Below, piece after piece: positions 40,467 through 50,420 of a stretch of DNA of 64,000 bases (its first letter is position 1; the number at the start of each line of letters is the position of its first letter). This DNA is from Drosophila pseudoobscura. Its lineage: Eukaryota > Arthropoda > Insecta > Diptera > Drosophilidae. The position numbers were made by a program, and so were the translations under genes. The notes beneath the pieces were generated by a model. It ran no database searches. It was not told the DNA's origin and worked only from the letters and a program-made list of their open reading frames with translations. Where the stretch lies: NCBI RefSeq assembly GCF_009870125.1, contig NC_046680.1:4030001-4094000 (forward strand), written 5' to 3'.

Positions 40467-40652
40467 CTAATCGCTAACATCACTATCGTCAATAACGATG
40501 TCGCTGGGATTTTTTAACAGCATTTCAGTGTTCGGTTCAAAATTCTCGCAACCGTTGGCCTTCCTTAGACCTTGTCTCACATATAAAAGATTTGAAACAT
40601 TTATATTCTTAAATGTATTGTTTTGAGTCATTTCAGTCAGTCTGTTAGACAT
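40467..40652 (-). CDS. Hypothetical 61-residue ORF
   Basis: A complete ATG-to-stop minus-strand ORF reading MSNRLTEMTQNNTFKNINVS, then LLYVRQGLRKANGCENFE and an acidic end (SDIVIDDSDVSD). The composition looks protein-like and there is no overlapping ORF of equal quality. It lies just downstream, on the same strand, of the broken acidic gene at 40.7-41.2 kb and may be part of its decayed 3' region. No family recognised. Confidence 0.3.
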   Translation of the reverse strand: MSNRLTEMTQNNTFKNINVSNLLYVRQGLRKANGCENFEPNTEMLLKNPSDIVIDDSDVSD

Positions 40653-40732
40653 GGGGACCGGTTACTTGTAATAGAGCTGCTGCTGTCGGCTGGTACTTTA
40701 TAGGTCCTCTTAGGGATAAGAGGGATTAAGGA

Positions 40733-41190
40733 TTAATCTTCTTCGGGAGGTTTTCCTAGGCATTGAAATGTCAATTGCTGAAGATAATCCTTTTTGGCCC
40801 TGATCTTTGGGCGCTCTTTTTCGAGCTGCCCCTGCTCTGGCGCAAGTAATATTTCCTGCCGCTGCTTGTCGAATAGGTCTTTGCGGTCCATGATCTCCTG
40901 ATCGCCAATAGTAAGGCAACTCGTTGGGGCCGGGTTTTCTTTGCTCTGTACAAACGGATTATAAGTAGGTGGAACAAAAGAGGAAACAGAGAAAACTTAC
41001 GCCCCTCAATAGGTGACTGTCCAAGTCATCATGGCTGTCATCATTCTGAGTGATTCCATAGTCGTCGACCAGAGCCTCATCTAAATAGTCATCAATGCCG
41101 AGGCCTGCGACGAGTTAAGCCAACTGTCCTGGTTGTAGTAGAAATCCTGATCGGCAGCGGTGTCCACCTTGCATCTGCCCTCCAGCGCCA
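40733..41190 (-). pseudogene. Broken acidic-protein gene fragment, two exons
   Basis: The minus strand reads SLKTKLALEGRCKVDTAADQ, DFYYNQDSWLNSSQAS, then after a one-base frame change GIDDYLDEALVDDYGITQND to the donor at 41001. A 55-nt intron follows. The second exon, 40945-40733, reads SKENPAPTSCLTIGDQEIMD, RKDLFDKQRQEILLAPEQGQ, KDYLQQLTFQCLGKPPEED and stops. The splice signals are good, the phases match and the codons look used, so this was a real gene. The frame break and the lack of an N-terminal part suggest a degenerate copy, unless the break is a sequencing error. I do not recognise the protein. Confidence 0.5.
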
Positions 41191-41524
41191 GCTTTGTTTT
41201 CAAAGATGGCTGTACGCCCGGATGGCAAGCCAGACTTGACGCTTGCCCCAGAGACAGGAGCTATTTCCGTAGATACCGCCGCTGAAGAGAGAGAGATTTC
41301 GAGAGAAATGGAGAAGTGAACTTCATTGGGAATTTAAAATACTATGAGAAAGAGCTGTTCTTCATATTTATAGATGAGCTATGGATTAAAATTGGGGTAA
41401 GAAAAATGTATATGTACATACATATGTATGTATACATAAATACGTGCCTGTGAGAAGAAGAACAACGTGGATGCACAGTGGATGAAATGACCGGGACCGT
41501 AATCATTATAAGTTATATAATAAA

Positions 41525-42630
41525 CGAGGGGGAACGTTGTGAGTTGCTGCGGACACCGCAACTCTACAGTTATACCCGATACTAAGTCAGTATGGCTCTC
41601 CTCCGGCAGACGCCGCTAATATTAAACGATACGACAAAGAATGCGTGCGAGAGAGACAGAAAATCAGTCTGAGCGTGACGTCGGGCGCTGCGTAGCCACT
41701 GCAAATTGATTTGTTTCCTTTGGCTATAAAAATGATCTGATCTGATTCAGATTCAGCAATCTGATAGATATGGTCGTTATCTATGATTCTGCGTTTTTAG
41801 TTTTCTCGAATCTGCAATATTGTGGATGCAACAGATTTTCGTCCTTTGTGGGGGCGGATGGGGGTGGGGCGAAATTCTGAGATATACGTTTTATAGTGAC
41901 ATCTTAAAGGAGTGTGTGTACAAAATTTGGTTACTCTAGCCTTAATAGTCTCTGAGATTTGTGGTTGCCTCAGATTTTCGTCCTTTGCGGGGGCGGAAGG
42001 CGGTGTGGCGAAATTTTGACATGAAACGGTCAAGGTCCGATATCACAGGAGTGTGGATACCAAATTTGGTTGCTCTAGCTCTTATGGGTTCTGAGATCCT
42101 TGAACTCATATTTTGCAATTGGCAAAACCGACAATGAAACCTGTGTGTTAGAGTGAGACAGAGCGAGAAAGAGTGAAATTGTTTTCGTGATTCTGGCTGT
42201 AATAATTATACGATCTGGTTCAGATTTTGCACTCTAGAAGATATAGGCATCTTCTACGATTCTGCGTTTTTAGTTTTCTCGTATCGTCGAAATTGTGGAT
42301 GCCACAGATTTTCGCCCTTTGTGGGGGCGGAAGTGGGCGGGGCAAAGTTTTGAAATATTTTTGGAGCAGTGACATATCACAGAAGTCTGGATCCAAAACA
42401 TCGTTGCTCTAGCTCTTATAGTCTTTGAGCACTAGGCGCTGAAGGGGACGGACAGACGGACGGACGGACAGACGGACAGACAGACATGGCTAAATCGACT
42501 CGGCTATTGATGCTGATCAAGAATATATATACTTTATGGGGTCGGAAACGATTCCTTCTGGACGTTACACACATCCAATTTTACCGCAAATCTAATATAC
42601 CCCAATACTCATTTTGAGTATCGGGTATAA
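41525..42630 (+). mobile_element. DINE-1-type non-autonomous Helitron, long copy or pair
   Basis: Begins with 'aacgagggggaacgttgtg' and 'tatacccgatactaagtcag'. It continues with repeated 'aaaggacgaaaatctg'-like blocks, a (GACG/GACA)n microsatellite (42446-42487), and the diagnostic 'actttatggggtcggaaacg' and 'ttctggacgttacacacatc' block, ending 'gagtatcgggtata'. These blocks are the known signature of DINE-1/INE-1 elements. Two or three sub-copies appear to be joined. No coding capacity. Confidence 0.8.
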
Positions 42631-42769
42631 AAACCCTTGGTAATGATTATATTTAAATTGTATACATTTTTTTTCATTGATAATCATTAGTTTTGAGTAA
42701 TTTGATAAAATTTAGACTCATTATTCTTGATCAAAAAAACGAAAACTCAAAAATAATGATTATCTATGA

Positions 42770-44115
42770 TTTTTATTTTTTTCGATCCACAATTTGTAAG
42801 ATACAAATAAATTGAAAACGCACAATCATAGAGAATGACCATATCTCCAGATTGCCGAATCTGGATCAGATCAGACCATTATTATAGCCAAAAGGAACAA
42901 ATCAATTTTCAATGGCTACGCAGCGACTAAGTATTTACTATATGTAGAGCTACTCACAACGTTCCAACGTTTTAAATATTAATTTAAACCGCGGGACGTT
43001 TTGAGCCGCGGCAAAAGCTTGCTCTACTTTATACCCGCAACTCAGTCACAATATACATACATATGTGAGCTTATGCTTTATAGAATATATTTATATGTCG
43101 TTTGTGTAGAAATGCTATTTTTTATACCCGATACCCAAAATGAGTATTGGGGTATATTAGATTTGTGGTGAAAATGGATGTGTGTAACGTCCAGAAGGAA
43201 TCGTTTCCGACCCCATAAAGTATATATATTCTTGATCAGCATCAATAGCCGAGTCGATTGAGCCCTGTCTGTCTGTCCGTCCCTATTAGCGCCTAGTGCT
43301 CAAAGACTGTAAGAGCTAGAGCAACGATGTTTTGGATCCAGACTTCTGTGATATGTCACTGCTACAAAAATATTTCAAAACTTCGCCCCGCCCACTTCCG
43401 CCCCCACGAAAATCTGTGGCATCCACAATTTTAAAGAAATGAGAAAACCAAAAACGCAGAGTCGTAGAGAATGACCATATATTTTAGACTGCAGAATCTG
43501 AATTGGATAGTATTATTATTATAGCCAGCATCAAGAAAACAATTTCATTTTTTCTCGCCCTGTCTCTCTCTAACACACACGTAGCATAGGCGGCTTTGCT
43601 TAGAGTAAAACATAAAACATAAAACAAACATCTAGCTAGCGGCTAGATCTAGTAAAACATTAGCGTTTCAAAATTTCGCCACACCCCCTTCCGCCCCCGC
43701 AAAAGGACGAAAATCTGGGGATATTAACAAATCTCAGAGACTATTAACGCTAGAGTAACCAAATTTGGTATTCGCACTCCTGTTAGATCTCACTCTAAAA
43801 CGTATATCTCAAAATTTCGCCCCACCCCGTTCTGCCCCACAAAGGATGAAAATCTGTGGCATCCACAATTTGAAGATACGAGAAAACTAAAAACGCAGAA
43901 GCATAGATAATGATCATATCTATTAGGTTGCTGAATCTGGATCAGATCAGATAAATTTGCACTGGCTACGCAGCGCCCGATGTCACGCTCAGACTGATTT
44001 TCTGCCTCTCTCGCACGCACTCTTTGTCGTGTCGATTAATATTAGCGGCGTCTGCCGGAGGAGAGCCATACTGACTAAGTATCGGGTATAAACTCACAAC
44101 GTTCCCCCTCGTTTT
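42770..44115 (-). mobile_element. DINE-1-type Helitron copies, mixed orientation
   Basis: 43115-43300 carries the DINE-1 block in reverse order ('tatacccgatacccaaaatg', 'gtaacgtccagaaggaatcg', 'ctgtctgtctgtccgtcc'). The sequence then runs into 'caacgatgttttggatccag' and 'aatctgtggcatccacaatt' blocks and closes at 'acaacgttccccctcgtttt' near 44115. A short related piece lies at 42790-42935. These are nested or back-to-back non-autonomous copies without coding capacity. Confidence 0.75.
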
Positions 44116-45040
44116 AATTTATCTAAATATCTTAGACTTGCCCCAATGCTACAGCGAATATTTCGCTTTGTCTCTCTTATAAACGGTCCAGATAGAGGAA
44201 GATTTCGCGTGTAGCTAGTGTCCATTTCAGCATGGCCGCAATTCCGAAATTCCGAGTTTTTGGGGCGCCATCTAGAGCTCAGAAAACCAAAAAGGCGTTA
44301 ACAGGTCGAAACGTCAGGCTATCTCGGTTGAAAATGCATCCAGGAGGATTTGTTAGAGGATTTGCCGCCAGAACGTTGGCGTCACTATTCCCTCGTGAAA
44401 GTCAATTGAGTCGGTTGCGCATCGGCCCGACGAAAAGGAAACAAAAAGAATTTAGTGAAAGAAAAACTCTAGGAAATCTAAATATCTAAATCTAAGATTC
44501 GACTGCGAGGTCGTCAGAAGCCGTATAGCGCTGAGTCCGATTGGGGTAAGTGCTGCGAGAAAAGAAGAGAAGGGCTAAAGGAAAATATCAAAGAGTTGTC
44601 TTGGCGCTTAGTAAACCGAGTTAATCAGTGCGGATTCGATCGTCCAAGGAAGCCAGCAAGCAAACAACAGCAGCCGCAAGCCTAGCAAAGTGGCGTTTAA
44701 ACCTTTGGGATTGTCTGGAAAGCGCTCAGCCATCGGAGAAGCGAGCGTGGAAGCAGAGGGAGAAGACATTTGGGGAGCGCTCGGTCCGATCAAGCGGCTA
44801 GCTTCCCGGGGCAAGAACATCAAACCCAAAGCGTGTGCTTCCGTTCGCTGAATAACAGCTAGCCTGGCAGGATTTATATACACAGACGTGCGTAGGTGAC
44901 ACGTTACATCACTTAAGTGAACAACTCTTTTTTGTTCACTCACTCATGAGCAACACAACACTAACACTAACTGACCCGGGAAACCATGTGCTCTTATTGT
45001 GAACTATTTCTGTTGCTCGGAACAATGTCATTTGAAAGAA
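44116..45040. other. Unassigned sequence, probably retroelement debris
   Basis: Includes ORFs without recognisable domains, such as the plus-strand MAAIPKFRVFGAPSRAQKTK (44232-44489) with a basic composition. The minus-strand ORF at 44943-44608 also has no known motif. The sequence lies between a DINE-1 end and an I-like element, so it is most likely part of a repeat, possibly an LTR or leader. Evidence is weak. Confidence 0.3.
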
Positions 45041-46215
45041 TGAATTGAATGTGCAAATGAACTCCAGCAAACATTAGCAGAAGTTGGCCTTCCGTCCATC
45101 AAACATACATACATACATAGGTTTTATGAATCCAGACTCAGGCTGCTGCAAAAACTCTCGCGGTCAGCCAACCGGCTGCTACTCAACAAATATTTTATGA
45201 GTGCCATAAATTCCAAACGTAAACACAAAGTACTCTCAACCATACGACGCAGCGCCATGGTCTGGAAACAACACAAAATACAATCCCCAGGAAAACCCAA
45301 ATTACGCCTCTGCTATCCTCCATGGCAGCTACGCAGCTCGTCTTTCAATCTCCAAATTCACCAACTCAAAAAATGAAATATTATGAGCTCTTCTTGGAAG
45401 AGTTTTCCAAAAGGAGTAACTCTTACTGGCTATTTACCGATGCATCAACAAACATCTCTGAAACCGGCTTTGCCGTGGTTAACAGCGAAAACATAATTTT
45501 CGCAGGAGCCTTACTTCCTGATTATTCCTCAGTCTTCACTGCAGAGGCTTTCGCCATTTGCAAAGGAAACCCCCGGTCCATTTACGATCTGCACAGATAG
45601 CCTCTCTACTATTGAAGCTGTCAAAAATTTAAACTGCCACAATAAAGTAATTGCCGAGATTCGAAACCTGTGCAGTCAATATCCAAAAAAACGAACTCTT
45701 TTCTGGGTGCCCAGTCATCAGGTTATCCAAGCAAATGAGTATGCGGACTTAGCTGCAAATCACGTCACAAAAGCCCTTTCCTGCATACTTCCACTGAGGA
45801 AATTGATATAAAAAGGCTCATCACCCAGATCTCATCCCAAAGACACTCTGAAGATTGGAACCAATTCCCCCACCGATACAAGATGTTTAACCCGAGTGGT
45901 TCACCCACGATCTATCCAGCAAAATGTACAAAATCCAAACGGACCATGTTCATCCGCCTACGTATCGGCCATACAAAATTGTCTCATGAACACCTGTTAA
46001 CCGGCAAAACCGCATAACGTTCGCCTTGTGGGGACACTCTCTCAGTGGATCACCTTTTAGATATTTTGTACATAATGGTCAAGGATAAGACAAGAATTCT
46101 TTGAAGATAAAAAGCCCTCAGCATTTCTTGAGCATACTAAACCTGAAAACATTAATTTAATTAACCAATTTTTAGAAAAATGTAAATTAAACGAATATAT
46201 CTAACAGGAGCAATT
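45040..46215 (+). mobile_element. I-clade non-LTR retrotransposon, 3' part with RNase H
   Basis: The plus strand encodes the end of the reverse-transcriptase region (RFYESRLRLLQKLSRSANRL, near 45120). An RNase H domain follows with WLFTDASTNISETGFAVV (45430), AEAFAICKG, then after a frame break TDSLSTIEAVKNL and LFWVPSHQ (45700) with ADLAANHVTKA. A Cys/His-like tail follows and an AT-rich 3' end near 46200. Frame breaks at about 45570 and in the tail show that it is inactive. Confidence 0.75.
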
Positions 46216-46241
46216 AAACAGCAGAGCTGAAGGCCCTAGTA

Positions 46242-47536
46242 AGGAATGTGCCGAAAAGAAACTGCACACTTTTTTTTTCTTATAACTTCGATGTTTTCGT
46301 TCCGATTTCAATTTTTATTTTTTTTAATTTTAGAGAAAAAGATTAACTTTCAATTTTGTTAATAAATTTAAAAAAATGTCTAGCCTTTTATTTTTGATTG
46401 AATTTTTTTGCTTAACACCGCTCATTAAGTTCTGCACACACTCTTTGGTAATCCTACGGGTCGCACGCATCCAGTTTTTTTTCATATCTTCCATGTTTTC
46501 GGAGAGACTACCATCCTTCTTTAAATTTCTTTTAACTAATGCCCAATATCGCTCTATTGGCCGGAGCTCTGGGCAATTTGGTGGGTTCTCCTCTTTTGAC
46601 ACGAAATTGATGCCTTTTGAGTCAAGTAGCGCTAACGTTGAGCGGGCATAGTGCGCGGACGCCAGATCTGGCCAAAATATTCTTGGCACATTGTGTTTTT
46701 CATAAAAAGGTATAAGACGCTTTTTCAAACGCTCCTTCATGTACACATCGGCGTTGATTGTCTCCTTTGTGAAAAAAGCACTGCTTCTTAGGCCACAGGT
46801 GCAAATGGTCTGCCATATTAGCACTTTCTCCCCAAATTTATCGACTTGAATTGTTGACACCGACTCGTCAACAGTTCCACCTTTAACTTTTGTATAAAAC
46901 TGAGGGCCGGGTAAAGTTTTCGAGTCCAATTTGACATACGTTTCGTCGTCCATAATAACGCATTGAACTGCATCATTGAGCAAGCGATCATAAAGCTTTC
47001 GCACTCTCGTTTTGCCGACTTCTACTTGTCGCAGACTTTTTTTCGGAACTTTTTGTTTTTTGTATGTCTTTAAATTATGGCGTTGCTTTTTTTTTTTAAC
47101 CATGCTCATACTTGTTCGCGCTTTTTTTGCCAATTCTCGAACGGACATCGTGTTATGTTTGTGGATTAAGGCTAATGCTTTTAATCAATATTTTGATCCC
47201 TTGGACCCTTTTTTCTCCCAGTTTTTGGTAAATCTTTTAAAGAACATGTCTCTCCAAACTTAATTATAATATTTTAAACACTATTAACACTAACTTTGTA
47301 GCGTTTAGCTAATTGTCTGTAAGACACACCTTTTTCTGTGCAATAATTGTCCAAAATTTTTTTGCGAACTTGCTCTTTAAATCGAGGCATCCTTGAAACT
47401 GATAAGTGAATAGTGAAAAATGAACATGCAAACAAGGCAGAATTTCTCAAGCTTTCTAATCGAACGGCATGATCGAAAGCTCGCACTGCGAGAAATTGAC
47501 GATTGTAAGTGTGCAGTTTCTTTTCGGCACATTCCT
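46242..47536 (-). mobile_element. Tc1/mariner-type transposon with broken transposase
   Basis: The element is 1295 bp with 30-bp terminal inverted repeats beginning AGGAATGTGCCGAAAAGAAA, each flanked by a TA target duplication (46240-46241, 47537-47538). The minus-strand transposase starts MPRFKEQVRKKILDNYCTEK with a helix-turn-helix region (about 47388). It is cut by a stop after SVNSV and a frameshift near 47180, then continues as a 272-residue ORF (47148-46330). The DDE-type residues lie in IMDDETYVKLD, IFWPDLASAHYA and NCPELRPIERYW. Because the ends are intact but the gene is broken, it could only move if another copy supplied transposase. The exact family was not identified. Confidence 0.88.
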
Positions 47537-47633
47537 TAGCTAGTGCTCGAATAGTTTTTAAGTTAATATTTTATATTAGCCTTAAATTTAATAAATAAAA
47601 TCATTTCAAAAATAAATAATATATTAAATCTAA

Positions 47634-47795
47634 ATGCTGAAGATTTGTCAAATCTCGGCAGCAGCAGCACCAGAAATCCCAAGCAACAGCTTCGATGACT
47701 CTGATTCGAATGCCTCCTTCGCCTTGAATATGGCTGCCCCACCCGAGGAGCCGCTGGACCCGCTTTCACCTCTCTGTGGTGTTCCCGAGACGTAA
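47634..47795 (+). CDS. Orphan 53-residue ORF beside the Tc1 element
   Basis: A complete ORF from a real ATG: MLKICQISAAAAPEIPSNSF, then DDSDSNASFALNMAAPPEEP, ending LCGVPET and TAA. Composition and codon bias look like host coding sequence and unlike the AT-rich surroundings. 'gaaacaggtaagtt' shortly after may be a splice donor. It may be a leftover exon of a gene disrupted by the transposon block or captured by an element. No family recognised. Confidence 0.35.
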   Translation: MLKICQISAAAAPEIPSNSFDDSDSNASFALNMAAPPEEPLDPLSPLCGVPET

Positions 47796-48139
47796 TCAAT
47801 TCCTACTGCGCTAAAGATGGGGAAACAGGTAAGTTGTACCAGGAATCGACATTCCTAGGAATGAAGCAGAAAAACTCAAGGACCCTCTTTGCTATTCCAG
47901 AATAGAACAGGATGACCAGGGAACTGAAGACTTGGAATGAAGCAGAAAAACCCAGAACCCATTCCTATAACATTCCTAAAACTTCAATAGATTCAAAATA
48001 TAAAACAATAGAAATTATATGTTGAAGAAAACGAAATGGTTTTGTACAGGCTTTAGTATTCTAAAGTGAGTTCCATGCACACAGGCAACAGTTCGAGGCA
48101 ATTTAAAAGTAAGGTTATGTGCAGGCCGTGACACTTATC

Positions 48140-48690
48140 GTTGAGGATGACTATATCTTCTAGAGTGGAAAATCTCAACCAGATCGTATAATTATTACAG
48201 CCAGAATCAGGAAAACAATTTCATTCTTTCTCTGAGGCATCCACAAATCTCAGAGACTATTAACGCTAGAGTAACCAAATTTAGTATCCGCACTTCTGTT
48301 AAATCTCACTATAAAACGTATATCTCAGAATTTTGCCCCACTCCCTTCCGCCCCAACAAAGGACGAAAATCTGTTGCATCCACAATATTGCAGATTCGAG
48401 AAAACTAAAAACGCAGAATCATAGAGAATGACCATATCTATCCGGTTGCGGAATCTGGATCAGATCAGATCAGATAATTTTTATAGCCAAAAGGAACAAA
48501 TCAATTTGCAGTGGCTACGCAGCGCCCGACGTCACGCTCAGGCTGATTTTTTGTCTCTCTCGCACGCACTCTTTGTCGTGTCGTTTAATATTAGCGGCGT
48601 CTGCCGGAGGAGAGCCATACTGACTTAGTATCGGGTATAACTGTAGAGTTGCGGTGTCCGCAGCAACTCACAACGTTCCCCCTCGTTTTT
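48140..48690 (-). mobile_element. DINE-1-type Helitron copy
   Basis: Shares 'aatctcagagactattaacg', 'ctagagtaaccaaattt', 'aaaggacgaaaatctg', 'gcagcgcccgacgtcacgct', 'ttaatattagcggcgtctgc' and the end 'caacgttccccctcgttttt' with the copies at 41.5-44.1 kb. No coding capacity. Confidence 0.78.
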
Positions 48691-49259
48691 TTTTTGGGAA
48701 AAAGACATCGGCAGTCGGCAAAGGCCGGGCGTAAACGAGAAAAGAAAAGGGCCGAGAAAGTTTTTTTTTTATACCCGAGCGAAATGAGGCTCGAAGAATA
48801 AAAGTGGAGAGAGGAAAGAGTGGAATTTGAGAGTGAGTTTTTTTGTGTGCTTATATGTTATAAGTTCTCGTTCCAGGTCCTAGTCTCCTCCGGAAAGCGC
48901 TTTCGTCTCTGCGGGTTAGTGTAAAAGAAAAACACAGTAAGACTCAACCGAAACAGTTTGACTCAAGACCCACTGAAGACAGTAAAGAGGAGAGAGTCAA
49001 ATAATTTATATACTTCCCCCTCACTGTTTCTGTTTCTTCCCCCCTTTTCGGTCTGGCCGTTGTTAGTCTTTATATTTGAAATAATTGTTCGTTTTACTTA
49101 TCATTATTATTAAGGCATTTTGGCATATGCGTCCTTTTTTTTTTGGTTTGGGGTTAGTTTTAGTTTAGAAATTTGTTTCTTTAGATAGGATTCAATAAAT
49201 ATAATATAATTTTCTAGAATATAGTTTTTTGTTTGCCTTCGGTTAGCTAGTTTTGTAGT
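48691..49259. other. Unassigned sequence flanked by DINE-1 copies
   Basis: Purine-rich stretches ('aaaagtggagagaggaaaga'), a 'ctccggaaagcgctttcgtc' patch and a T-rich end. No ORF with recognisable domains. It may be part of an LTR or leader of an older element split by the DINE-1 insertion at 49260. Confidence 0.3.
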
Positions 49260-49555
49260 TTTGAAATATTTTTGTAGCAGTGACATATCACAGAAGTCTG
49301 GATCCAAAACATCGTTGCTCTAGCTCTTATAGTCTTTGAGCATTAGGCGCTGAAGGGGACGGACAGACGGACAGACGGACGGACGGACGGACAGACGGAC
49401 AGACAGACATGGCTCAATCGACTCGGTTATTGATGCTGATCAAGAATATATATACTTTATGGGGTCGGAAACGATTCCTTCTGGACGTTACACACATCCA
49501 CTTTTACCACAAATCTAATATACCCCAATACTCATTTTGAGTATCGGGTATAAAA
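49260..49555 (+). mobile_element. DINE-1-type Helitron end block
   Basis: Starts 'ttgaaatatttttgtagcag' and runs through 'ccaaaacatcgttgctctag', an expanded (GACG/GACA)n microsatellite (49358-49407) and the 'tttatggggtcggaaacg' block to 'gagtatcgggtataaaaa'. It is near-identical to 42355-42630, suggesting recent activity of the family. Confidence 0.8.
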
Positions 49556-50420
49556 AGCGTTCGGGGACAGGTCGGAGAAAGGGCCAATTATGTGTTTATG
49601 CAAATTTTAGGTCCTCTTTAACTATCGTCGTAGCACGCACAAATTATAGCTTCGTATTAATGAGGATAGGCCTTAAGTGAGAGGAGGGCAAGATCACCAC
49701 CCCAATTACCCGACGAGTATCCCAGCCAGGAATAACTGCGTGCCATCTTCTCCCACTCCCCAACACCTGCCTAGTTCGTTACAAACGCCATCGTCTAGCT
49801 TTTGCGCAAGCGCCGCCGCTGTGACTTCAATTCGATACGAATCGTTGGGATCATTATTACACATATTAATTCAATTCAATTCAATTTCCAAATATCTATC
49901 GGAGTCGAGGTCGGAAAGGTACGCTACGGGGACCTGACGGAGTTTCTTAATATTTTAAATTATTATATTAATTTTTTGTTTTCTATACTTTCACGTCAAC
50001 CTGAAGTCGACCGAGTGTGCGGAAAGATACCATACCTGAATATCACCTAATATTCCAAAGTGTGGGAAGGGATTGAGGCTGAGTGTTTCCATAAAAGCTA
50101 ATTTTTATTAATACATGTTCATACTAAACTTATGTTCATAGTGTGCATAAGTACAAAGAAGATCGCCTGCACGCAAGCTGTCATTTAAGTTAGATTCAAG
50201 GTATATTAAATTAATAAGTTAATTGGATTTGCTTGAATATGACGACAATGGTATCCAATCTCATTGATGATCACAACGACTTTCTGTGAGAAGTTTCCTT
50301 TGTCTCGTTCTCCAACGCGCGGCTCGAGTACCTTTGGTTGGGTATACACGTACACGTACATATCACTTAAGTCTGAGTCTGGTACATCGTACATCGACCT
50401 GCTTTGAGAACTACTACATC
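49556..50420. other. Spacer and 3' UTR of the PAN-domain gene
   Basis: Overlapping plus-strand ORFs at 49677-50050 show no domains and probably belong to an old repeat. The part from about 50100 to 50420 directly follows the stop codon of the minus-strand PAN gene and is likely its 3' UTR. No other feature seen. Confidence 0.35.

Noticed and set aside
42446-42487. GACG/GACA tandem considered as a CRISPR-like or satellite array
   Set aside because: It is the known internal microsatellite of DINE-1 elements.
46330-47148. 272-residue ORF considered as a host gene
   Set aside because: DDE transposase motifs and flanking 30-bp inverted repeats with TA duplications show it is a transposon.
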